Below are positions 24,323 through 32,280 of a DNA stretch of 64,000 nt, piece by piece; position 1 is the stretch's first letter, and each line of letters starts with the position of its first letter. The notes beneath the pieces were generated by a model. It was not told where the DNA came from. It saw only the letters and a program-made list of their open reading frames with translations, and searched no databases. The position numbers and the translations under genes are program-made. Source of the DNA: Haloarcula marina (lineage in GTDB: Archaea; Halobacteriota; Halobacteria; Halobacteriales; Haloarculaceae); NCBI RefSeq assembly GCF_024218775.1, contig NZ_CP100404.1, positions 2,356,001-2,420,000 of the forward strand, written 5' to 3'.

Positions 24323-25294
24323 GTACTCCCGACGGTGAAAGTGAAGAAGCATCACGAGAATCATCAAAACCATCCCGAGCATCGTCGCCGGATAGGCGAA
24401 CGTCCACCCCAGTTCGGGCATGTTGTACGCGCTGTCGGCGAAGTTCATCCCGTAGACGCCGACGACGAACGTCAGCGGGATGAAGATGGTGGCGACGACG
24501 GTGAGCACCTTCATCACCTCGTTGGTGGATTGGGAGAGCGTGTTCAGGTAGATGTCCCGCGCGCCGGACATCAGGTCTCGGTACGTCTCGGTCAGGTCGG
24601 CGATCTGGACGAGGTGGTCGTACACGTCCCGGAAGTACTTCTCCGTCTCGGCCTGTATCTGCGGCGGGTCGCCGCGGGCGAGGATGCCGACGGCCTCGCG
24701 GGCGGGCCACACCTGCTTGCGGAAGGAGAGTAAATCCCGTCGCACGTCGTTAATCTTCTCCAGCGTCTCGATGTCCGTCGACACCGTGACCTCCTCTTCT
24801 ATCTCCTCGATGTCGGTCTCGACTTCGTCCAAGAGGTCGAAGTAGGCGTCGACGATGACGTCGATGACCCGGTACGCAGTGAAATCCGGACCGCGGTTGA
24901 GCAGTCGCTCGTCGCCGCGTTCGGCGGCGTCCATCACCCGTTGGATGGGTTTCGCCGGGCCGAGCGAGAGCGTCACGACCCAGTCACGCCCGACGAAGAT
25001 ACCGAGGGGGCTGGTCGCGACCTCCTTCTCGAAGGTGGTTTCGCCGGGCGTCAGCCTGACGCTCTTTAGATGGACGAACGTGTAGTCGGCGTACTCCTCG
25101 GTTTTCGCCCTGACGCCCGTCTGAACGTCCTCGATGGTCAGCGGATGGATCCCGAACGCCGCGGCGACGGCGTCTATCTCCTGGTCGGTCGCATCCGCGA
25201 CGTGAACCCACGTGGTCCCGACGGCGCGCCGCGCCGTCTCGAGGTCGTCGTACCCGACGGCCCTGTCGTCCGCGAAGACGAGCGCGGAAATCAC
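24317..25294 (-). CDS. corA: CorA-type magnesium/cobalt transporter
   Basis: 325 residues from GTG 25294. The large N-terminal cytoplasmic domain ends in a long stalk helix ('EEIEEEVTVSTDIETLEKIN'), followed by two C-terminal helices with the selectivity motif Gly-Met-Asn in 'VVGVYGMNFA'. CorA pentamers pass Mg2+ (and Co2+/Ni2+) down their gradient. The GTG start overlaps the TGA of an upstream 56-codon gene (GTGA), which suggests translational coupling. Confidence 0.93.
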   Translation of the reverse strand: MISALVFADDRAVGYDDLETARRAVGTTWVHVADATDQEIDAVAAAFGIHPLTIEDVQTGVRAKTEEYADYTFVHLKSVRLTPGETTFEKEVATSPLGIFVGRDWVVTLSLGPAKPIQRVMDAAERGDERLLNRGPDFTAYRVIDVIVDAYFDLLDEVETDIEEIEEEVTVSTDIETLEKINDVRRDLLSFRKQVWPAREAVGILARGDPPQIQAETEKYFRDVYDHLVQIADLTETYRDLMSGARDIYLNTLSQSTNEVMKVLTVVATIFIPLTFVVGVYGMNFADSAYNMPELGWTFAYPATMLGMVLMILVMLLHFHRREYL

Positions 25295-25461
25295 GGGTCC
25301 TCCTCGCCGTTACCCGACATCCCGACCGCTAGCACCGTCAGGCCGACCATGAGCGCGGTCAGCGAGAACGCCCGGCCGGGGTACGGGGCGAGGACGCCGA
25401 CGACGTACCCTACGAATCCGCCGACACTGAGAACCAGACCCACGAGCGAAACCGGCGTCAT
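25291..25461 (-). CDS. Small two-helix membrane protein coupled to corA (56 aa)
   Basis: 56 residues from ATG 25461. It reads 'MTPVSLVGLVLSVGGFVGYV', then 'LAPYPGRAFSLTALMVGLTV' and ends 'GNGEEDP': two hydrophobic helices joined by a Pro-Gly-Arg turn. The stop overlaps the corA GTG start. Frame and composition fit a real gene. Possible roles are a CorA accessory or regulator, or an unrelated small membrane protein in the same operon. Confidence 0.6.
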   Translation of the reverse strand: MTPVSLVGLVLSVGGFVGYVVGVLAPYPGRAFSLTALMVGLTVLAVGMSGNGEEDP

Positions 25462-25505
25462 GGCCGACCAGTCACGCCGCGACTCAAAAAGCGTACTCCC
25501 CGCGG

Positions 25506-26147
25506 TCAGTCCTCGTTGCCGCTGTGTTCGACGCCACGGAACATCGTGTCCACGCGTTCCTGCTCACTGACCAGGTCGGGATGGACCGCGAGGAGGACGA
25601 TGACGTCCCCCTCGTGCTCGAAGCTCGTGACGTGGATGCGGACGTCTATCTCCTGTCCCTGTACCCGCGTCGTCCCGGAGAAGACGCTCACGTCGCGTGG
25701 TTCACCGAGTACCTCGACGCTCCGGTTGCGTTCGAACTGCACGTCGCTGACGCTTCCGGTTCGAGCAGCGATTTCTTCGATGACGCGACGGTTCGACCAA
25801 GTGGTCGCGGGGTTGAGGTCCTGTCCGGCGACCGTAGCGCTCGGCGTCGAGAAGACGACGACGCGGGACAGTTCAAGCGTCCCGAGTGGCCCGAGGTCGA
25901 CCCCGCGGCGGTACTGCGTAATGTGATTTTCCAGTCGAATCGTCCGCTCTTGGCCGAGGACGGAGACCCGTCGCGTGATGTTCTGTTCGGTCGTGTTGCT
26001 CAGTTCGTAGCCGCTGTCGGCCAGCGTGCTATCGTCGACTGTCGCGGGCGACGCTTCGAACGCCACTTCGTCGCCGGTAACGAGGCCGAGACAGCCGGAA
26101 GAGACGACCAGGAGGGCAACGGCGGCGGTCAACAATCCAGCGCGCAT
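25506..26147 (-). CDS. DUF6517-type lipoprotein
   Basis: 213 residues. The N-terminus 'MRAGLLTAAVALLVVSSGCLG' is a Sec-type signal with a lipobox at Cys19. The mature part has 'FEASPATVDDSTLADSGYEL', 'VSVLGQERTIRLENHITQY' and 'VVVFSTPSATVAGQDLNPAT', the DUF6517 pattern of haloarchaeal surface lipoproteins. No function is known. It lies upstream of the small gene and corA on the same strand. Confidence 0.8.
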   Translation of the reverse strand: MRAGLLTAAVALLVVSSGCLGLVTGDEVAFEASPATVDDSTLADSGYELSNTTEQNITRRVSVLGQERTIRLENHITQYRRGVDLGPLGTLELSRVVVFSTPSATVAGQDLNPATTWSNRRVIEEIAARTGSVSDVQFERNRSVEVLGEPRDVSVFSGTTRVQGQEIDVRIHVTSFEHEGDVIVLLAVHPDLVSEQERVDTMFRGVEHSGNED

Positions 26148-26195
26148 GTGTGCGTGAACTACGCCGTCGCCGCAAAAATCTCTGTTGGCCGCCGG

Positions 26196-26600
26196 TTACA
26201 GGAGGCAGTCCGCGAAGAAGTTGGTGACCGACTACATTATGGCGTTCACGGTACCGAATCGGTCGATGGCGATGTCGCCGTCAATGATAGCGGTCCGGAA
26301 CTCCCGAGCGGTCGTTCGGACCGACGATATCTTAGACCGTCTGTCGGTCGGGAGTTCTCGTCACCGTCGCGTCCTCGCGAGTCCACCTGCGCTACTCGTC
26401 CCGTCAGTTCGCCGTCCATCCGAAAAGAAGCCGTTGCTTGTATCCCATCCGGCCCGTTGACGCGGGGTTCATCCGTTCGTTGTTCGACCGGTCACCGGCG
26501 ATACCGTGGTCGCTGGCGTCACCGTTCTCGTTAGCGGTCCCGACCCTCTCCTCGAACTATACCGCGACTGAAAAGACTGCCTCCCCCAAATCGGCTCAGT
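26196..26600 (-). pseudogene. Decayed tandem paralogue of the adjacent secreted protein gene
   Basis: No intact frame exists here, but minus-strand translations follow the neighbouring protein through frame changes: 'EPIWG' against 'QPEWG'; 'FEERVGTANENGDASDHGIA' against 'LEGMVGVYNENVNAEDLGVA'; 'QATASFRMDGEL' against 'QATASFRLDSEL'; and 'REFRTAIIDGDIAIDRFGTV' against 'RAFQNAIQNGDITIDGIGTI'. A TAG (26232-26234) replaces the conserved Trp codon, and the frame ends at TAA 26196-26198. At least three frameshifts are needed. The signal peptide part is missing. It fills most of the 461-base gap between the flanking genes. Confidence 0.8.
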
Positions 26601-26608
26601 TCCCGCAC

Positions 26609-27118
26609 TCAGAAGAACGACCGGATCAGGTTGGCGGCGTTGTTGATGACGACCCATTTCACGGCGTTGATGGTGCCGATGCCGTCGATAGTGATGTCTC
26701 CGTTCTGGATGGCGTTCTGGAACGCTCTGGAGGGGTTGTTCGACTCGACGATTCTGTCCACGGTCTGTCGGTCCGTGCTCATCTTCATCGTCGCGTCGTC
26801 ACGGGTTCCCTGCTGGAGTTCCTGGATTTTCAACTCGCTGTCCAACCGGAAGGAGGCCGTCGCTTGACTGCCGTCGGAGTCCGTCACCACCAGATTCACC
26901 CGTTCGTTTCGCACCTGACTGGCGGCGACGCCGAGGTCCTCGGCGTTGACGTTCTCGTTGTACACACCGACCATGCCCTCTAACTCGGTGTACATCTGGT
27001 CGCCCCATTCCGGTTGGTCGCCCTGTGCGGCGGCGGGTGCGGCCAGGCCCCCCGCGAGGACCATCGAAAAGGATAGTAACGTGGCAAGTATCGTAGAACT
27101 GTTTGGAATGTAGTTCAT
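26609..27118 (-). CDS. Secreted haloarchaeal protein of unknown function
   Basis: 169 residues from ATG 27118. A Sec signal peptide ('ATLLSFSMVLAGGLAAPAAA') is followed by a mature domain rich in charged and polar residues with 'VRNERVNLVVTDSDGSQATA' and 'IQNGDITIDGIGTINAVKWV'. No transmembrane helix or lipobox is seen, so it is probably released or bound non-covalently to the surface. A decayed copy lies directly downstream. I do not recognise the family. Confidence 0.78.
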   Translation of the reverse strand: MNYIPNSSTILATLLSFSMVLAGGLAAPAAAQGDQPEWGDQMYTELEGMVGVYNENVNAEDLGVAASQVRNERVNLVVTDSDGSQATASFRLDSELKIQELQQGTRDDATMKMSTDRQTVDRIVESNNPSRAFQNAIQNGDITIDGIGTINAVKWVVINNAANLIRSFF

Positions 27119-27262
27119 GATGAAGAGAGAGACGACTCGGGATGACTTAAATCCACACTGTGCGGGTAACGCACGGTGCGACGGGGATAATCGCGTCATT
27201 ATTCCGCTCCAGGGATCACGATTCGCACGGCGTCGAAGGCGAACGGAACCTCGACGACCGGC

Positions 27263-28750
27263 CTACAACCGATACGTCGGGCCGTCGTCGGTGTCCTGCA
27301 CCTCGACGCCGAGCGCTTCGAGTTCGTCCCGCAGTTCGTCGGCCCGCTCGTAGTTGCCGGCGGCGCGCTCTTGTTCGCGCACGTCGAGGACGAGTTCGAC
27401 GATGTCACCGGCCAGTGTCACGTCGCCATCGCTCTCGCCGCCCTCGCCGAAGGAGAGTCCGAGGATACCGCCGCCGAACTCCTCGAACGTCTCGACGGCG
27501 CGTCGGAGTCCGCGGAAATCGTACGCGCCATCGTGGCCGTCGACGTGGGCGTTGACGGCGCCCGTGACGTCCAGCAGTGCGGTCGTCGCCTCCCGGGTGT
27601 TGAAGTCGTCGTTCATCGCCGCCTCGAAGTCGGCACGGGCCTCGTCGACTGCCGCCCGGAGCCGTTCGTCGGTCACCGTCGCGTAGGCGTCGACGCTGTC
27701 ACAGGCCTCGACGGCCCGGTCGTAGCCGCGTTCGAGGCGGTCCCAGCGCTCCTCGGCCTCGCCGATGGTGGCCTCGCTGTAGGTGGCCCGCGAGGAGTAG
27801 GCCGTCGAGAGCAGGAAGGTCCGGAGCACGTCCGGACCGAACTCCGCGACGGCGTCGGCGACGGTGAAGTAGTTGCCGAGCGAGGAGGACATCTTCTCGC
27901 CTTTCGTCTCCAGCAGGCGGACGTGGAGCCAGTAGTTGGCAAAGCGCTGGCCGGTCGCGGCCTCGCTCTGGGCCACCTCGTTCTCGTGGTGGGGGAACAC
28001 GAGGTCCTGCCCGCCGACGTGGATGTCGATGGTTTCGTCCAAGTGGGACATCGACATCGCCGAACACTCGATGTGCCAACCCGGCCGGCCCTCGCCCCAC
28101 GGCGAGTCCCACGTCTGGGCGGTCCGGCAGGCTTCCTCGGCGGGGGCGGCCGCTGGGTGCTGGTGCTCGGCGATGTCCTCGGGGTCGACGCCACCGGCCT
28201 TCCAGAGCGCGAAGTCTGCGGGGTGGCGCTTCTCCCCCTCGGTGTCCTCGCCCTGTGCTTCGATGTCTTCGACCTTCTGGTTCGAGAGTTTGCCGTACTC
28301 CTCGAAACTCGTCACGTCGAAGTACACCGACCCGTCGGCCTCGTAGGCGTGCCCGCCCTCGACGAGTCGCTCGACGAGCGAGATGATTTCGGGGACGTGC
28401 TCGGAGACGCGGGGGTACACCTCTGCCCGGTCGAGGTTCAGCGAGCGCATGTCCTCGATGACCTGCCGGACGTAGTGGCGGGCCACCTCGGCCTCGCTGT
28501 CACCGTCTTCACCGACGCGGGCGACGATTTTCTCGTTCACGTCGGTGAAGTTCTCGACGTGGCGCACGTCGTAGCCCAACCACTCCAGCCAGCGACACAT
28601 CACGTCGACGTGGACCCACCCGCGGGCGTGGCCGAGGTGAGGCGGGTCGGAGGTCGTCAGGCCGCAGTAGTACAGGAGAACGGAGTCGGGGTCGCGTGGC
28701 TCGAACGGCTCTGTCTCGCCGGTCAGCGTGTTCGTCACGCGTAGCGTCAT
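27263..28750 (-). CDS. cysS: Cysteine--tRNA ligase
   Basis: 495 residues, class I. The nucleotide-binding motif is 'TTSDPPHLGHARGW' (HIGH-like) and the second is 'KGEKMSSSLGN' (KMSKS). The CysS zinc site is formed by Cys29 ('YYCGLT') and the later 'WHIECSAM' and 'HHENE'. A DALR-type anticodon domain and the C-terminal 'ALGVEVQDTDDGPTYRL' complete it. It charges tRNA-Cys with cysteine and ATP in the cytoplasm. Downstream of the start the frame is clean; no alternative start is needed. Confidence 0.97.
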   Translation of the reverse strand: MTLRVTNTLTGETEPFEPRDPDSVLLYYCGLTTSDPPHLGHARGWVHVDVMCRWLEWLGYDVRHVENFTDVNEKIVARVGEDGDSEAEVARHYVRQVIEDMRSLNLDRAEVYPRVSEHVPEIISLVERLVEGGHAYEADGSVYFDVTSFEEYGKLSNQKVEDIEAQGEDTEGEKRHPADFALWKAGGVDPEDIAEHQHPAAAPAEEACRTAQTWDSPWGEGRPGWHIECSAMSMSHLDETIDIHVGGQDLVFPHHENEVAQSEAATGQRFANYWLHVRLLETKGEKMSSSLGNYFTVADAVAEFGPDVLRTFLLSTAYSSRATYSEATIGEAEERWDRLERGYDRAVEACDSVDAYATVTDERLRAAVDEARADFEAAMNDDFNTREATTALLDVTGAVNAHVDGHDGAYDFRGLRRAVETFEEFGGGILGLSFGEGGESDGDVTLAGDIVELVLDVREQERAAGNYERADELRDELEALGVEVQDTDDGPTYRL

Positions 28751-28802
28751 TAGGGGAGTGGACAGGACCGGGCCGCTTCAAGGCGTCGGAACCGTCGCCG
28801 AG

Positions 28803-29279
28803 TCAGCGACCGACCGCACCCTCGACGACCCGCACGGCGTCCGGGCCGTCCCGACGCTCGACGACGACCACGAGTGTCTCGTGCCCGACGCCCGCCGCCT
28901 CGACGTGGACGTCGGCGGCGCGCAGTCGGCCCAACACGTCGCCGAGTGCGGCCGGTGAAAGGGCTCCGGTGGCGACGATTGCCGTCGCCGACCCCGAACC
29001 GTCGGCGTATCGCGTGTCCCCGACGACCAAGAGCGGGTCCTCGTCCCCCTCGGCCGGACCAACGCCGCTCCGCATCGAGACGCGGGCCTCGCTGTCGTGG
29101 GCCGGGTCGGCCGGTAGTTCCTCGGCGAAGCGGCGAAGCGCGGTGGCGACGGCGTCTGTCTCTCCGTCCACGTCGAGCGTGCGCGCGGCGGCGGTGTAGT
29201 TGACGACACCCGCCCGGAGCGCGTCGTAGAGGAACGGCCGGGCGCGGACGGCGTCGCGAGTCTCGGCGGCGAGTGACAT
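28803..29279 (-). CDS. Haloarchaeal DUF7523-like protein
   Basis: 158 residues from ATG 29279. The N-terminal half ('FLYDALRAGVVNYTAAARTL' and 'VATALRRFAEEL') looks like a small helical, possibly winged-helix, domain; the C-terminal half is alpha/beta with 'GALSPAALGDVLGRLRAADV' and 'GHETLVVVVERRD', similar to an ACT-like regulatory fold. I recall this architecture as DUF7523. It is 52 bases from cysS, upstream of it on the same strand. A regulatory role is a guess. Confidence 0.7.
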   Translation of the reverse strand: MSLAAETRDAVRARPFLYDALRAGVVNYTAAARTLDVDGETDAVATALRRFAEELPADPAHDSEARVSMRSGVGPAEGDEDPLLVVGDTRYADGSGSATAIVATGALSPAALGDVLGRLRAADVHVEAAGVGHETLVVVVERRDGPDAVRVVEGAVGR

Positions 29280-29363
29280 AGCAGAGGGTGCGGCGCGGCG
29301 GCACCAAAAGCCTACCTCGTCGCCAACGAAGCCCCTAAGACCGGTTCGTCCCAACGTCGTCGT

Positions 29364-30251
29364 ATGAACCCGGACCCAGCACTCGTCATCGCGGCGCACG
29401 GTTCGCACCTCAACGCCGAGTCGAGTTCGCCGACGTTCGCACACGCCGACACAATCCGTGCGACCGGGGCGTTCAGCGAGGTCAGAGAGGCGTTCTGGAA
29501 GGAGGAACCGTCGTTCCGCGAGGCCCTCCGCACCGTCGACGCCGAGGAGGTGTATCTGGTCCCGCTGTTCATCTCCGAGGGCTACTTCACCGAGCAGGTC
29601 ATCCCCCGGGAGTTCCGACTCGACGGCTGGGACCCCGAGATGTGGGATTCGGACGGCACGAGCGCAACCCACGCGACGCTCACCGCGGGCGACACGGGGC
29701 AGACGGTCCACTACTGCGGCCCCGCCGGGACCCACGACTCGATGAGCGACGTCATCGTCCAGCGAGCCAAGTCCGTCACCGACGACCCGGACGTGGGCGA
29801 GGGGTTCGGCCTCGCCGTCGTCGGCCACGGCACGGAGCGAAACGAGAACTCCGCGAAGGCCATCGAGTACCACGCCGACCGCATCCGCGGGATGGACCGC
29901 TTCGACGAAGTCGAGGCGCTGTTCATGGACGAAGACCCCGAGGTGGACGACGTGACCGACTACTTCGAGAGCGAGGACGTCGTCGTCGTTCCCCTGTTCA
30001 TCGCCGACGGCTACCACACGCAAGAGGACATCCCCGAGGACATGGGTCTCTGTGAAGACTACCGCGACGGCTACGACGTGCCGACCGACGTGGACGGCCA
30101 CGACATCTGGTACGCCGGTGCGGTCGGCACGGAACCGCTGATGGCCGACGTAATTCTCGAACGGGCCGCCGACGCCGGGGCCGACCTCGACGCCGCTATC
30201 GCGGAGATCCGGGACCGGACCGGCGGCGCGAATCCCGCGACCGGCGACTGA
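29364..30251 (+). CDS. cbiX: CbiX-type sirohydrochlorin cobaltochelatase
   Basis: 295 residues in two homologous halves, each with a chelatase core: 'ALVIAAHGSHLNAES' then 'VYLVPLFISEGYFTEQVIP', and 'LAVVVGHGTERNENS' then 'VVVVPLFIADGYHTQEDIP'. The metal-binding histidines (HGS, HGT and the later Gly-Tyr-His) are present in the second half; the first half has Phe in place of the last His. The family inserts Co2+ (or Fe2+) into sirohydrochlorin for cobalamin or siroheme. The following DR2241-type gene supports a tetrapyrrole context. Confidence 0.88.
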   Translation: MNPDPALVIAAHGSHLNAESSSPTFAHADTIRATGAFSEVREAFWKEEPSFREALRTVDAEEVYLVPLFISEGYFTEQVIPREFRLDGWDPEMWDSDGTSATHATLTAGDTGQTVHYCGPAGTHDSMSDVIVQRAKSVTDDPDVGEGFGLAVVGHGTERNENSAKAIEYHADRIRGMDRFDEVEALFMDEDPEVDDVTDYFESEDVVVVPLFIADGYHTQEDIPEDMGLCEDYRDGYDVPTDVDGHDIWYAGAVGTEPLMADVILERAADAGADLDAAIAEIRDRTGGANPATGD

Positions 30252-30311
30252 GACTGCGGCAAGACGGCGAGGAACCGGCTAACTTTTTTCTCGCCAGCCC
30301 CGTCTTCGGGT

Positions 30312-31394
30312 ATGGACGAGGACCCCGTGGACGCGCTGGTGGCTACCGCGCCGGACGGTATCGCCTTCGACGGCCTCACTGTCGACCGCGAGGACGACCG
30401 ATACGCGTTCGAGACGCCCGCGGAATCCCACGACAGTTTAGACGAGGCCGACCTGCGCTCGGTCGCGGCCGACTCGCCGTACGTCTCGAACTGGTACTTC
30501 TGGCACGCCGTCGCGCCCCAGACCGACCACCGCTGGGCGTTCCTCCGGTGGCTGGAAGGGGCCGACGACCGGGGTTTCGACGACCGGTACGACGCGCTCG
30601 CCGGGGGCCTGACGACGGAGTGGGGCCAACTCCGAATCACCGCTTCGCTCGACGAAAGCGGCGGTCGCTCGTACGCGCTCCGCCACGTCGACGACGCTGA
30701 CGACGCGGACAGCGCGCTCGAATCGTACGACGACTCGCTGGCGGCCCGCGACATCGCGAAACACGACGACGATGGCGGGTATCGGCCGCTGAAGACCGCC
30801 CCGTCGCTCCAGACCGGATGGCAGTTCCCGGCGCTCGGACCGGCCGAACTCGTCGACGCCGTCCACGCCGTCTACCCGGCGACGGTCCCGAACTGGTACC
30901 GCGAGCGCGAGGGGGAACTGGACGTTACTCACTGGCACGAGACGGTCGAACGGCAGACCGGTATCTACGGCGTCGTCAAGACCTGGGACCGCGGCGACGG
31001 CCACGAGCACGTCGACTGGGTCGCCGAGGCCTGCTGTGACGACTCCCAATGTCTGAAGCGTCGGGAGTGGCAGTACGACGAGGACACGGAGTTGGCAGTC
31101 GACGGCGGGGACGGCGCCTTCCCCTGCCGGGAACCCTGCTCGCTGGTCATCACCGCCGCCCGCAAGTGGACGAAACTCGAGGCCGAGGAGCCACAGACAT
31201 ACGAGTTCGAGTTGACCCCGAGCGAGAAGGAACAGGTCGAAGAAATCATCGACGCCGTGGCCGACGGTCGCACGGCCGACATCCGCGAGGCCGACATCTA
31301 TGACGGCGCGAACCGCTACCGCACGCGGTTTTTGCGGGCGAAACTGTTCGACGACGACGGGAACCTCTGTGGCGTCGAAACCGACGACGAGTAA
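30312..31394 (+). CDS. DR2241-like protein with Cys-rich iron-sulfur-type region
   Basis: 360 residues. The N-terminal 150 residues are alpha/beta without a known motif. The central and C-terminal region has Cys residues in 'EACCDDSQCLKRREW' and 'PCREPCSLVITAARKW', the arrangement of the DR2241 family, whose members carry a predicted 4Fe-4S cluster. It starts 60 bases after cbiX on the same strand, and the two are often neighbours in haloarchaea, so a role in cobalamin or siroheme metabolism is inferred. Confidence 0.82.
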   Translation: MDEDPVDALVATAPDGIAFDGLTVDREDDRYAFETPAESHDSLDEADLRSVAADSPYVSNWYFWHAVAPQTDHRWAFLRWLEGADDRGFDDRYDALAGGLTTEWGQLRITASLDESGGRSYALRHVDDADDADSALESYDDSLAARDIAKHDDDGGYRPLKTAPSLQTGWQFPALGPAELVDAVHAVYPATVPNWYREREGELDVTHWHETVERQTGIYGVVKTWDRGDGHEHVDWVAEACCDDSQCLKRREWQYDEDTELAVDGGDGAFPCREPCSLVITAARKWTKLEAEEPQTYEFELTPSEKEQVEEIIDAVADGRTADIREADIYDGANRYRTRFLRAKLFDDDGNLCGVETDDE

Positions 31395-31397
31395 TAG

Positions 31398-31973
31398 TCA
31401 ATCGGTGAGGACGACGAACGCGATGACGAACGCGATGGCGAACGCGAGGACGGCCACCACACCCGCCGCGAGGGCCACGAAGTCGGTACCGAAAACTATC
31501 GTCGCCGTGACAGCGGCTCCCAGCGCCAGACTGGTACCGACGATGACCGGAATCGAGCGCTCGAAGCGACCAGAGAAGTCCTCGGATTCGACCGCTTCGG
31601 ACTTCGGCCGTGGCTTCGCCAGGTCCTCGTCGACCACGACCCCTTGCGTCTCCGCTTCGGATTCCGTGACGACCACTTCGACGTAGCGCGTCGTCGCCCC
31701 GTGGGCCGTGGCGACTTTCAGGTTCCCGCGGGTCGCACCGTCCTTCGTGAGCGTGACGCGGACGCGGCGCTCGCTCCCGCGCTTGACGTAGTGGTTCGTC
31801 GCGTCGATGGCCGCCAGTTCTGACAGCGCGTCGTCCACGTGCAGGTGGACGTGGGTCGGTTCGCCGTGGTTGACGATTCGGATTTCGAAGCTCTCGCTCG
31901 TCTCGAACGATTTGGGGACCTCCAGCCCGTGGAGCGTGGTGCGGTTGACGTGGACCGGCAACGACTCTGGCAC
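31398..31973 (-). CDS. Haloarchaeal membrane protein with Ig-like domain (DUF7524-like)
   Basis: 191 residues. Residues 1-110 form a beta-rich domain ('FEIRIVNHGEPTHVHLHVDD', 'GATRGNLKVATAHGATTRYV'). A linker of about 25 residues leads to two adjacent membrane helices (near 138-158 and 165-188: 'IPVIVGTSLALGAAV', 'AGVVAVLAFAIAFVI'). The pattern fits a small family that I recall as DUF7524. No function is established. It converges with the DR2241-type gene, with a gap of three bases. Confidence 0.7.
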   Translation of the reverse strand: MPESLPVHVNRTTLHGLEVPKSFETSESFEIRIVNHGEPTHVHLHVDDALSELAAIDATNHYVKRGSERRVRVTLTKDGATRGNLKVATAHGATTRYVEVVVTESEAETQGVVVDEDLAKPRPKSEAVESEDFSGRFERSIPVIVGTSLALGAAVTATIVFGTDFVALAAGVVAVLAFAIAFVIAFVVLTD

Positions 31974-32014
31974 AGTCTCTTGTCGGTGGCGGTGAAAGAA
32001 AAAGGTTCAGGCGA

Positions 32015-32209
32015 TTACGCGGGTGCTTCGTCGCGCATATCCGGCGGCAGGAGGTTCGGGATGCCGTCTTCGATGGGGAACGCCTCGCCGCACTCCGTAC
32101 AGACCAACTGGCCCGACAGAATCTCCTCGCCGTCGCGTTCGTCGACGGCGAGTTCGAGGTCGTGTTTGTCCAGCGGACAGCAGATGATGTCCATCAGGTC
32201 CTCTTTCAT
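32015..32209 (-). CDS. Trm112-family methyltransferase partner
   Basis: 64 residues with a zinc-ribbon-like layout: 'DIICCPLDKHDLELAV', then 'LVCTECGEAFPIEDGIPNLL', the Trm112 signature. Archaeal Trm112 activates several tRNA, rRNA and protein methyltransferases by binding and stabilising them. Two acidic segments reflect halophilic adaptation. It lies downstream of purA in the opposite reading order, 71 bases from the purA stop. Confidence 0.88.
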   Translation of the reverse strand: MKEDLMDIICCPLDKHDLELAVDERDGEEILSGQLVCTECGEAFPIEDGIPNLLPPDMRDEAPA

Positions 32210-32280
32210 ACCCGCGAGTCGGGGCGGTAGGCCTAAAAGGATACTGTCTGGATACGGAGACGGTGCGCGTTCGGGCAGCC

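Noticed and set aside
26148-26608. A plain non-coding intergenic gap
   Set aside because: Translations in three minus-strand frames align in order with the adjacent secreted protein, so it is a pseudogene.
27371-28744. A 457-codon frame antisense to cysS
   Set aside because: It is a mirror of codon bias; the sense strand encodes a complete synthetase.
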